NCBI GenBank assembly: GCA_031289855.1
Contig: JAITOR010000066.1
Span: forward strand, 1 to 13,131
Direction of reading: 5' to 3'
Source of the DNA: Rickettsiales bacterium
Lineage (GTDB): Bacteria > Pseudomonadota > Alphaproteobacteria > Rickettsiales > UBA1997
Length of the DNA stretch: 13,131 nucleotides
Part shown: in pieces, positions 1-5,904 of the stretch
Layout: every line of letters begins with the position of its first letter
Numbering within the stretch: position 1 is the first letter of the stretch
Position numbers and translations under genes: made by a program
Notes under the pieces: generated by a model
Told to the model about the DNA's origin: nothing
The model's input: the letters and a program-made list of their open reading frames with translations, nothing else
Databases searched by the model: none

Positions 1-117
1 AAAATAAATTATAATAGTTTTTTCTTAAAACCATCATATAGACTTATAGTAGTTAATTTTGATAATTTTATCACTGGTATATCAGAAACTGATATTGCTA
101 TTGGTTTTGAATTTTAA
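1..117 (+). CDS. C-terminal fragment of a probable outer-membrane beta-barrel protein (5' end outside window)
   Basis: An open frame runs from base 1 to a TAA at 115-117, giving 38 codons with no start in the window. The last residues, ending in DIAIGFEF, alternate polar and hydrophobic residues and finish on a terminal Phe. That is the usual signature of the last strand of a Gram-negative outer-membrane beta-barrel, recognised by the BAM complex. A strong hairpin terminator follows 26 bases later, which supports a real gene end. The family cannot be named from this fragment; a porin or an OmpA-like or P44-like surface antigen are possible. An unrelated protein ending in a chance aromatic residue is the alternative. 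Confidence 0.5.
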   Translation, partial: KINYNSFFLKPSYRLIVVNFDNFITGISETDIAIGFEF

Positions 118-143
118 TAATTTATAACTATAGTTTCTTAAAA

Positions 144-178
144 AAAAATCACCATTTTTTTTAAATGGTGATTTTTTA
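144..178. terminator. Bidirectional rho-independent terminator
   Basis: The arms AAATCACCATTT (146-157) and AAATGGTGATTT (163-174) pair perfectly around a 5-base T loop. An A-run lies on the left and a T-run on the right, so the hairpin can end transcription from either side. It lies between the + strand outer-membrane gene end and the - strand gene remnant, which converge here. Confidence 0.85.
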
Positions 179-192
179 TTCCAAATAACTAC

Positions 193-748
193 TTAACTAT
201 CAATCGGCTCATTAACTTTAAACTCATACTTTGTGTCAAGTGTTGTTGTTTCAATAACTATCATTAGTTATGGTTCCTAACCACTACTGGTATAGCAATA
301 CTGGTTCTATAGAGAGCAATGTGTTATTGCCACTAAAGTTATTGTTGTTTGCATTCCATCCTAAGTTATTACCAAAAAACATAGGTTTCATTAACTGCTA
401 AAAACGTTTCTGTCTTTTCTGCGGTGTCTAAATTCCATTGTTCTATAAACACTATTCCATGAGTAGTATTGGTATATTGTAGTTTGTTTGCAATTCTTGC
501 ATATTTGCCATATATAACATAATTGAGCCTGCTGTGGTGGTGACATTTGCCGCGTAAGAGCAAAATTTATTTCATTGGCATTATAAGAAGTAAAGTATTC
601 TTTTGTATTTGGTGTTGTGTTATTTCTTTCTTCTAAACCTTTATTAAAGAAATCATTTAATGATTTGTTCTTGGTATCCTTCATAGCCTACGGCATATTG
701 TTCTGTTGTTGTGTCTATATTGTTTGTTCCGTCTGTCTGCCAGTATCT
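193..748 (-). pseudogene. Multiply frameshifted gene remnant, product unrecognised
   Basis: No single frame stays open, but short protein-like stretches follow one another on the - strand in different frames. They are 748-656 (RYWQTDGTNNI, then EQYAVGYEG), 684 to about 565 (SLNDFFNKGLEE, then SYNANEINF), 559-455 (SYAANVTTTAGSIMLYMANM), about 500-372 (HGIVFIEQWNLDTAEKTETF), 376-287 (GNNLGWNANNNNFSGNNT), 299-267 (IAIPVVVRNHN) and 267-196 (VIETTTLDTKYEFKVNEP). The last frame ends at a TAA at 193-195. Joining them needs about six frame changes. The remnant is rich in Thr, Asn and aromatic residues and looks like an extracellular or structural protein, but I do not recognise a family. A Shine-Dalgarno-like AGAGGAGGA lies just upstream (772-780), yet no ATG, GTG or TTG follows it, so the start has probably been lost as well. 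Two 64- and 97-codon open frames inside it are fragments, not separate genes. Confidence 0.65.
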
Positions 749-771
749 CTAATCTTATTTTGTTTATTATA

Positions 772-780
772 TCCTCCTCT
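772..780 (-). promoter_or_regulatory. Orphan Shine-Dalgarno sequence ahead of the decayed gene
   Basis: On the - strand AGAGGAGGA stands 15 bases after the rlmH stop. It is followed by ATATAATAAAC with no usable start codon. It is probably the surviving ribosome-binding site of the pseudogene, which would have been the next gene of an operon after rlmH. Confidence 0.45.
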
Positions 781-795
781 ATTTATCTAAATTAA

Positions 796-1227
796 CTATT
801 TATGGTATGGATGTCCTATTTTTAATGTATATGTCCTATAAATTTGTTCCACAAGCATAACCCTAACCATCAAATGAGGAAATACCATTTTTCCAAACGA
901 CATAACATAACTTGATTTATCACGGACATCTTGCGACAAACCGTCACTTCCTCCAATTACAAAATTTACATCGTCAGTAATCAAATTGCAAAATTCGTTC
1001 GTCGTTATAATTTTCCCTCTTTCATCAAGACTTATAATCTTCCCTTTGTTACAATTTTGTAATAACAATTTTCCTTCCTCTTCTTTTAATTTTTCACCAC
1101 TCAAATCTTTTTTCACTTCTAATTCCCTTAAAAAAATGTTGTAAGGTATTCGTTTTTTATATTCATTATATAATTCTTCATAATGCTTTTCTTTAAATTT
1201 TCCTATTGATAAAATATTTATCTTCAT
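796..1227 (-). CDS. rlmH: 23S rRNA (pseudouridine1915-N3)-methyltransferase RlmH
   Basis: This 143-residue protein has the length and motifs of RlmH, a SPOUT-class enzyme. RlmH uses S-adenosylmethionine to methylate the pseudouridine at position 1915 in helix 69 of 23S rRNA on assembled ribosomes. The SAM-binding knot is visible as FVIGGSDG (residues 89-96). The C-terminal signature SFGKMVFPH...VEQIYR ends in GHPYHK at the extreme C-terminus, where the family normally has GHPYH(K/R). The start at 1227 gives the canonical N-terminus MKINILSIGK. The gene follows the S10 operon on the same strand but is separated from it by a terminator, and it has its own promoter candidate almost touching the start codon. 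There is no Shine-Dalgarno sequence. Confidence 0.97.
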   Translation of the reverse strand: MKINILSIGKFKEKHYEELYNEYKKRIPYNIFLRELEVKKDLSGEKLKEEEGKLLLQNCNKGKIISLDERGKIITTNEFCNLITDDVNFVIGGSDGLSQDVRDKSSYVMSFGKMVFPHLMVRVMLVEQIYRTYTLKIGHPYHK

Positions 1228-1233
1228 AAAATT

Positions 1234-1261
1234 ATAATATATTATTTATTAAAAATTTCAA
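1234..1261 (-). promoter_or_regulatory. Promoter candidate for rlmH
   Basis: Reading the - strand, TTGAAA (1261-1256), a 16-base spacer and TATTAT (1239-1234) form a sigma70-like promoter. The -10 box ends 6 bases before the ATG at 1227, so transcription would begin at or very near the start codon. AT-richness makes chance matches common. Confidence 0.45.
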
Positions 1262-1271
1262 AATAATTTAT

Positions 1272-1305
1272 CATAAATAAAAAGTTGTTATTTCTAACAA
1301 CTTTT
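1272..1305 (-). terminator. Rho-independent terminator after rplB
   Basis: The - strand RNA would fold an 11-bp stem (AAAAGTTGTTA paired with TAACAACTTTT; arms 1295-1305 and 1280-1290) closed by a GAAA tetraloop. A U-rich tail, TTTTATTTAT, follows. It sits 27 bases after the rplB stop and marks the 3' end of the shortened S10 operon. Because the arms begin and end in A and T runs, it could also work weakly in the other direction. Confidence 0.8.
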
Positions 1306-1331
1306 CACCTTTATGAATAGCAATTCCATAT

Positions 1332-2159
1332 TTATTTTTTCATATGTCTGCTTTTTACAATAAATTGTGTGCTTGATTTTTTATTTTTTCTTGTTCTACC
1401 ACCTCTTGCACATACACCAGTTGGAGACACAGGAATTCTTCCACCTCTTGTTTTACCACCATGTGGATGGTCTACTGGGTTCATTACTTCACCTCTAACG
1501 CTTGGTCTAATGCCTAACCATCTTGATCTACCAGCCTTACCAATAGTAATATTTTTATTGTCAGCGTTCGATACACTACCAACCGTAGCCAAACATTCCA
1601 GTGGAAACTTTTTGATTTCGCCTGATTGTAATTTTAAAATAGCACAACCATTATCTTTACCGGCTAATTGTGCGAAATTTCCCGCACTTCTTGCCAATAC
1701 ACCACCAGCCCCTACAGTTGTTTCAATATTATGTACTATTGTTCCAATAGGCATAATAGACAATGGCATGGCATTACCAGGTTTAATATCGAGCAATTTT
1801 TTTGATGAAGATACTTTGTCACCTACCACCAATTTATTTGGAGCAAGAATATATGAATATATACCATCGCTGTATTTAATTAGAGCAATAAATGCCGTTC
1901 TGTTTGGGTCATACTCAATTCTTTCCACACTTGCCACCGCATCATATTTATTTCGTTTGAAATCAATAACCCTGTAGGCCTGTTTATGTCCACCACCTCT
2001 TCTTCTAACCGTAATATGTCCAATGTTGTTCCTACCTGCTTTGCTTTTTGATGGCTCAACCAACATTTTCAATGGAGAACCTCTGTAAAGTCCTTCTCTG
2101 TCTATTGCTATGAGACCTCTTTGTGCTGCTGTGGTAGGATTATAACTTTTAATACCCAT
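1332..2159 (-). CDS. rplB: 50S ribosomal protein L2
   Basis: L2 is a primary 23S rRNA-binding protein near the peptidyl-transferase centre and an inter-subunit bridge. The 275-residue length is normal. Recognisable parts are the N-terminal KSYNPTTAAQRG, the RNA-binding fold including HITVRRRGGGHKQAYR (48-63), AGGVLARSAGNFAQL (151-165) and GRSRWLGIRPSVRGEVMNPVDHPHGG (210-235), which holds the conserved His231. After HPHGG the usual GEG-containing loop is about two residues shorter (KTRGGRIPVSPTG), and the customary PWG is PTG. The start at 2159 is set by GGAGGT about 9 bases upstream, inside the last codons of rplW. It is the last gene of the operon; rpsS, which normally follows, is absent. 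Confidence 0.98.
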   Translation of the reverse strand: MGIKSYNPTTAAQRGLIAIDREGLYRGSPLKMLVEPSKSKAGRNNIGHITVRRRGGGHKQAYRVIDFKRNKYDAVASVERIEYDPNRTAFIALIKYSDGIYSYILAPNKLVVGDKVSSSKKLLDIKPGNAMPLSIMPIGTIVHNIETTVGAGGVLARSAGNFAQLAGKDNGCAILKLQSGEIKKFPLECLATVGSVSNADNKNITIGKAGRSRWLGIRPSVRGEVMNPVDHPHGGKTRGGRIPVSPTGVCARGGRTRKNKKSSTQFIVKSRHMKK

Positions 2160-2164
2160 ATATG

Positions 2165-2461
2165 CTATACCTCCAATTTAGTTAAATCTATATTCTGTCC
2201 TTTTTCAATAGTAACTATTGCTTTTTTAACAGAATTTCTTTGACCGATTTTGCCTTTAAATCTCTTGATTTTTCCATCATTTTTAGAGATATTAACACTT
2301 TCCACTTTTACACCAAAAATTTTTTCAATCGCAGATTTAACATCAGTTTTAGTGGCTTCTTCCACTACCTCAAATGTAGTTTTACCAAGCGAAAGATCCC
2401 TTGATGATTTTTCAGTAGTTATTACTCGGACTATAATATCATATTCTTTACCTAATGCCAT
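2165..2461 (-). CDS. rplW: 50S ribosomal protein L23
   Basis: L23 binds 23S rRNA at the exit of the nascent-peptide tunnel and is the docking site for trigger factor and the signal recognition particle. The 98-residue protein shows the family pattern RVITTEKSSRDL near the start, a lysine-rich central arm (KNDGKIKRFKGKIGQRNSVKKA) and a closing hydrophobic strand. The frame is open further upstream, to 2518. I place the start at the ATG at 2461 because AGGAGGT lies about 8 bases before it, because MALGKEYD matches the family's N-terminal length, and because rplD ends just 1 base earlier. The longer reading would overlap rplD. Confidence 0.97.
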   Translation of the reverse strand: MALGKEYDIIVRVITTEKSSRDLSLGKTTFEVVEEATKTDVKSAIEKIFGVKVESVNISKNDGKIKRFKGKIGQRNSVKKAIVTIEKGQNIDLTKLEV

Positions 2462-2462
2462 A

Positions 2463-3083
2463 TTATAATACCTCCTTAATTGTTTCAAAACTATTTTTAT
2501 CAAGCAATAAGAAATCATACTTTAAAATATCATAAATATTCAATGCTTTTGCCTTCAAAAGTTTAACATCCTTAATGTTTCTAACCGATTTAACAAAACC
2601 TTCTGCTGCATTATCCTCTATTGCAACCAATGTTTTTACAATACCATTTTTTTCAAACTTTTTGCTTAATTCATTGGTGGTGATAGGTAATTTATCCAGA
2701 CCTTCAACAATGTAAAATTTCCCATTAGCAATCTTATCTTTCAATACAATTGATAATGCTCTTTTAACCATTTTTTTAGGTATTTCGTAAGAAAAATCTC
2801 TTGTTTTAGGTCCAAATGCTTTCGCACCTCCAACCCATTGAGCACCCTTCTTACTACCTTGTCTTGCGGAACCAGTATGTTTTTGTTTGAATGGTTTTTT
2901 ACCAGAAGCAGAGATTTCACCTCTAGTTTTTGTGTTAGCGGATGATACCCCTCTTCTATTTGCTAATTGCCATTTAATTACTGATGTTACCAAGTCATGA
3001 TTTTCTTGTAAATTCTCAGCCACAATGTTCAAATCTTGTTCGGAGACGCTTAAATTATCTAAATTCAATGTTTTTATCTTCAT
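2463..3083 (-). CDS. rplD: 50S ribosomal protein L4
   Basis: L4 helps nucleate large-subunit assembly, and its extended loop lines the exit tunnel. In some bacteria it also represses its own operon. The 206-residue length is typical. The tunnel loop is clear at residues 62-95 (KKPFKQKHTGSARQGS, then GGAKAFGPKTRDFSY), followed by PKKMVKRALS. The start at 3083 is preceded by AAGGAGA, and only 1 base separates it from the rplC stop, as expected in a co-translated S10 operon. The - strand order rplC > rplD > rplW is the standard one. Confidence 0.98.
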   Translation of the reverse strand: MKIKTLNLDNLSVSEQDLNIVAENLQENHDLVTSVIKWQLANRRGVSSANTKTRGEISASGKKPFKQKHTGSARQGSKKGAQWVGGAKAFGPKTRDFSYEIPKKMVKRALSIVLKDKIANGKFYIVEGLDKLPITTNELSKKFEKNGIVKTLVAIEDNAAEGFVKSVRNIKDVKLLKAKALNIYDILKYDFLLLDKNSFETIKEVL

Positions 3084-3084
3084 A

Positions 3085-3714
3085 TTATCTCCTTACTGTT
3101 TTTATTACTACATCGCCATTTTTTCCACCTGGAATAGCACCTTTCACAGCAATTACATTGTCTTCTGGATTGATTTCAATTATTTTTAAATTTTTAATTG
3201 TTGTTTGTAAATCACCAAGATGACCAGGCATTTTTTTACCTTTAAATACTTTTGCTGGGCTCATTCTATTACCAGTGGAACCGATACTTCTGTGAGAAAG
3301 TGAGTGACCATGTGAGGCGGGCATACCTTGAAAATGATGCCTTTTTATACCACCAGCAAAACCTTTACCTTTGCTAACACCTGTAACATCTACATTTGTG
3401 GTGCCATTTAGATAATCAGCCCTCAAAATATCACCAACCTTTACAGAAGAATCTTTTGAAACTCTAACAGCAAGTTTTTTCTTTTGCGGTTCAAGACCTT
3501 TTTTCTTATAGTCTCCAACGATTGATTTATTTAACTTGTTTTCATTTTTTGGTTTATCAAAACCTAAAATAATATTGTTATAGTTTTTGTCTTCAAATTC
3601 TTGAATTTCACTTACAACGCAATCATAGATTTGTATAAGTGTAACTGGAACCACCACACCTTTTTCAGTGTATATTCGGCTCATTCCAAGTTTTTTTCCT
3701 ATGATTCCTAACAT
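3085..3714 (-). CDS. rplC: 50S ribosomal protein L3
   Basis: L3 is an early-assembling 23S rRNA-binding protein whose internal loop reaches toward the peptidyl-transferase centre. The 209-residue protein opens with MLGIIGKKLGMSRIY and contains VDVTGVSKGKGFAGGIKRHHF (108-128), then ASHGHSLSHRSIGSTGNRMSP (133-153) and KVFKGKKMPGHLG (155-167), all diagnostic. By recalled alignment, E. coli Gln150, which PrmB methylates, corresponds to Met151 here. The start codon shares one base with the rpsJ stop (TAATG), so translation is coupled. Confidence 0.98.
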   Translation of the reverse strand: MLGIIGKKLGMSRIYTEKGVVVPVTLIQIYDCVVSEIQEFEDKNYNNIILGFDKPKNENKLNKSIVGDYKKKGLEPQKKKLAVRVSKDSSVKVGDILRADYLNGTTNVDVTGVSKGKGFAGGIKRHHFQGMPASHGHSLSHRSIGSTGNRMSPAKVFKGKKMPGHLGDLQTTIKNLKIIEINPEDNVIAVKGAIPGGKNGDVVIKTVRR

Positions 3715-4037
3715 TATTCTTTTACCCCATTTAATGCGATTTTAATATCTACACCAGCAGATAGGCTTAAACTACTCAAAGCAGCTGCTGTTTGTGGTGT
3801 AGGAATAACGATTAGCAATCTTTTAATGGATGCTAATTCAAATTGCTCCATACTTCTTTTATAGACATGTGGAGACCTGATAACAGTGAATTTTTTGATA
3901 TTTGTTGGTAAAGGTATTGGGCCTCTTACAATTGCGCCAGTTCTTTTAACTGTTCCAACGATTTCTGCAACTGCTTGGTCTAAAACCTTATTATCAAATG
4001 CCTTCAAGGTTATTTTAATTCCTTCTTTCCTTTTCAT
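3714..4037 (-). CDS. rpsJ: 30S ribosomal protein S10
   Basis: S10 is a head protein of the small subunit and, as NusE, part of antitermination complexes. The 107-residue protein carries the core pattern IKITLKAFDNKVLDQ, then GAIVRGPIPLPT, and SPHVYKRSMEQFELASIKRLL with its conserved HVYK...QFE stretch. It is the first gene of the shortened S10 operon, followed by rplC with a 1-base overlap. The start at 4037 gives a few extra N-terminal residues (MKRKEG) compared with the usual 102-105. No strong Shine-Dalgarno sequence precedes it. mraY lies divergently upstream, not the common tuf or fusA. Confidence 0.98.
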   Translation of the reverse strand: MKRKEGIKITLKAFDNKVLDQAVAEIVGTVKRTGAIVRGPIPLPTNIKKFTVIRSPHVYKRSMEQFELASIKRLLIVIPTPQTAAALSSLSLSAGVDIKIALNGVKE

Positions 4038-4202
4038 TTTTTAATAACATTTATGAAAGTTAGAGGTATAATACCGAAATTGATATGATACATATACTTT
4101 ATATAGAATTGATGATATAGTATGAAAAATAAAAGTCAAATAAATTAAATTTAGATTTAACTTATAAAAATAAACGTGCAATTGTAGTGGCATAAATAAA
4201 AA

Positions 4203-4230
4203 TTGAATATTATTTTTAATGCAATATACT
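4203..4230 (+). promoter_or_regulatory. Promoter candidate for mraY
   Basis: TTGAAT (4203-4208), a 16-base spacer and TATACT (4225-4230) match a sigma70-type promoter 30 bases before the mraY ATG. A second TATAAT at 4237-4242 has no clear -35. The first -10 box forms the left half of a 16-base perfect palindrome. Confidence 0.45.
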
Positions 4231-4240
4231 AATTAGTATA
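4225..4240. promoter_or_regulatory. 16-bp perfect palindrome overlapping the mraY -10 box
   Basis: TATACTAATTAGTATA reads identically on both strands. It covers the predicted -10 hexamer and start-site region, the position of a classic repressor operator. It could instead be chance in AT-rich DNA. No T-run follows, so it is not a terminator. Confidence 0.35.
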
Positions 4241-4259
4241 ATAAATAATATATTATCAA

Positions 4260-5273
4260 ATGTTATATGCTTTTATATTCAGTTTTGTTTTTTCAGTTAT
4301 TGCAATTCTTTTTTTGATTAAATTTTTCAATAAAAAAGAAATTTATCAAATAGTTAGGAAAGATGTTATGGATACACATAGTTTTACAAAGAAACAAAAA
4401 CCAACTATGGGTGGAATTGTTGCCGTGGTGTCTCTTATTTTGTCTGCTGCGATTTTTACAAAATTTGACATTTATGTAACACAGGCACTGATTATAGCGA
4501 CTTTCTTTGCCTTATTTGGTTTTTTTGACGATTATATTAAAATTTTCAAAAAAAATACAAATGGTTTCAAGGGTAGCATAAAACTAATATTAGAACTTCT
4601 TATTGTAAGTGGAGTTATTGTGTGGTCAGCATACTATGGTTTGCCATTCACAAGTGGTAATGTTTTTATTCCATTTAATTATTTTTTGAAATTAAGTATT
4701 TTTATAGGCATATTTCATTTATTTTTAGTTGTTGGTTCTGCTAATGCCGTAAATTTAACTGACGGACTTGATGGATTGGCAATAATACCTGTAATTACAA
4801 CATCAATTGGATTCTTGATAATAATTTTATATCCAGAATATTTTTCCCCTTTTAATGGTGAAGATTTAAGTGGAATTGCTGTTTTATTGGCATCTGTGAT
4901 TGGCAGTGGTGTTGCATTCTTCTTTTTCAATAAATTTCCAGCAAAGATTTTTATGGGTGATGTGGGAAGCCTATTTTATGGAAGTTTTCTTGGATATATA
5001 TCTGTGGCCACAAGATATGAAGCATTCTATGCCTTTGCAGGATTACTTTTTATAGTCGAAATATTATCATCAACTTTACAAGTTTTTTTGCACTTTTTTT
5101 GGGGCAAGAGGTTGTTAAAATCTGCTCCATTGCACCATCATTTTGAAAAATGCGGATGGAGTGAAAGAAAAATCATATTGATATTTTGGCTTTTCCAGAT
5201 TTTAACTACTATACTTGGACTATGGCTAATGATGTATAGACCATTAACAAATTGTAAAATAGATATTTTGTAA
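4260..5273 (+). CDS. mraY: Phospho-N-acetylmuramoyl-pentapeptide-transferase MraY
   Basis: MraY transfers phospho-MurNAc-pentapeptide from UDP to undecaprenyl phosphate, making lipid I at the inner membrane, the first membrane step of peptidoglycan synthesis. The 337-residue polytopic protein has the family landmarks in order: KPTMGG (47-52), the metal-binding FFDDYIK (88-94), NTNGFKGSIKL (99-109), NAVNLTDGLDGLA (162-174) with its aspartates, KIFMGDVGSLFYG (229-241), and SAPLHHHFEKCGWSE (288-302) with the HHH motif. It is somewhat shorter than the E. coli enzyme (about 360), lacking part of the N-terminus. It stands alone, divergent from the S10 operon and away from any mur/fts cluster. It implies that the organism still makes at least some peptidoglycan precursor. 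Confidence 0.98.
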   Translation: MLYAFIFSFVFSVIAILFLIKFFNKKEIYQIVRKDVMDTHSFTKKQKPTMGGIVAVVSLILSAAIFTKFDIYVTQALIIATFFALFGFFDDYIKIFKKNTNGFKGSIKLILELLIVSGVIVWSAYYGLPFTSGNVFIPFNYFLKLSIFIGIFHLFLVVGSANAVNLTDGLDGLAIIPVITTSIGFLIIILYPEYFSPFNGEDLSGIAVLLASVIGSGVAFFFFNKFPAKIFMGDVGSLFYGSFLGYISVATRYEAFYAFAGLLFIVEILSSTLQVFLHFFWGKRLLKSAPLHHHFEKCGWSERKIILIFWLFQILTTILGLWLMMYRPLTNCKIDIL

Positions 5274-5349
5274 AATTAACTTTTATCGCAAATGTAAAAA
5301 AATATAGCAGACATTTTCCAAACTATATATTTTAATATTATAATGATTA

Positions 5350-5383
5350 TTAAAACAAATTATTGGTATTTTTTTTTGTTTAA
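5350..5383. terminator. Weak hairpin between convergent mraY and def
   Basis: TTAAAACAAA (5350-5359) can pair with TTTGTTTAA (5375-5383) with one bulged base. The stem has a single GC pair and overlaps the def stop codon. T-rich sequence follows on the + strand. It is the only terminator-like structure in this convergent gap, and it is weak. Confidence 0.25.
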
Positions 5384-5904
5384 TAAAATTTTTTGATTTT
5401 TTTGACTATCATGTCTCTTTTTATTTTTGATAAATGGTCAGTGTAAATTATTCCATTAAGATGGTCAATTTCATGTTGTAGTGCTTGTGCAAAAAATCCA
5501 TCTGCCTTAATTTTATGTCTTTTAAATTCTAAATCACAATATTCAATTTCAATTTCTTTGTGCCTCATGACTTCCGCTCTCTCTTCTGGCACTGATAAAC
5601 ATCCTTCACTCATAAGTTCCTTTTCATCCGATTTCCATATTATCATAGGATTTAACAAAATAATTGGACTTCTACTTTTAATTTTTTCTTCTTCGGTTTT
5701 TCCTTCCTTTTGTTTTACATCAATAACAATAATTCTTTTCAAAATTCCTATTTGTACTCCTGCCAATCCTACACCAGAGGCACTATACATAGTTTCAAGC
5801 ATATCATCCGCTAATTTCTTTATATCATCACTATTGTCTTCAAGTATATCAACAGATTTTTGCTTTAAAATTTTATCATTTATAGTTAATATTTTTAGTA
5901 TCAT
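5380..5904 (-). CDS. def: Peptide deformylase
   Basis: Peptide deformylase removes the formyl group from the N-terminal methionine of new proteins, working at the ribosome. The 174-residue protein has all three catalytic motifs: GVGLAGVQ (44-51, usually GxGLAAxQ), EGCLSVP (100-106) with metal-binding Cys102, and QHEIDH (143-148) with metal ligands His144 and His148 and the catalytic Glu145. The ATG overlaps the stop of the upstream hemY-like gene (ATGA), so translation is coupled and the start is secure. It is the last gene of the pgsA operon. The usual partner fmt is not adjacent. It ends in a lysine-rich tail (VKKIKKFY). Confidence 0.98.
   Translation of the reverse strand: MILKILTINDKILKQKSVDILEDNSDDIKKLADDMLETMYSASGVGLAGVQIGILKRIIVIDVKQKEGKTEEEKIKSRSPIILLNPMIIWKSDEKELMSEGCLSVPEERAEVMRHKEIEIEYCDLEFKRHKIKADGFFAQALQHEIDHLNGIIYTDHLSKIKRDMIVKKIKKFY

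Larger units (their letters stand above)
4038..4259. promoter_or_regulatory. Divergent control region between rpsJ and mraY
   Basis: This stretch of about 220 bp, free of genes, must carry the S10-operon promoter (- strand) and the mraY promoter (+ strand). Near rpsJ, an 11-base palindrome GGTATAATACC (4065-4075) offers a -10-like box on both strands: TATAAT on + and TATTAT on -. The - box lies about 30 bases upstream of the rpsJ start, but I see no convincing -35 partner. Near mraY lie a promoter candidate and a longer palindrome, listed separately. The rest is AT-rich with no hairpin, small gene or riboswitch that I can support. Confidence 0.5.

Noticed and set aside
369..563. A 64-codon frame on the - strand as a standalone gene
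   Set aside because: Its first part is out of frame with the better stretch at 559-455; only its C-terminal part looks coding. It is also part of the pseudogene.
391..684. A 97-codon frame on the - strand as a standalone gene
   Set aside because: Its protein-like part stops at about residue 40, and the likely continuation is in another frame. It is part of the pseudogene.
1369..1977. A 202-codon open frame on the + strand opposite rplB
   Set aside because: It is the antisense shadow of a conserved ribosomal gene; its proline- and leucine-rich product has no recognisable motif.
2462..2518. Longer N-terminus for L23
   Set aside because: It would overlap rplD, and the strong Shine-Dalgarno sequence and family length point to the ATG at 2461.
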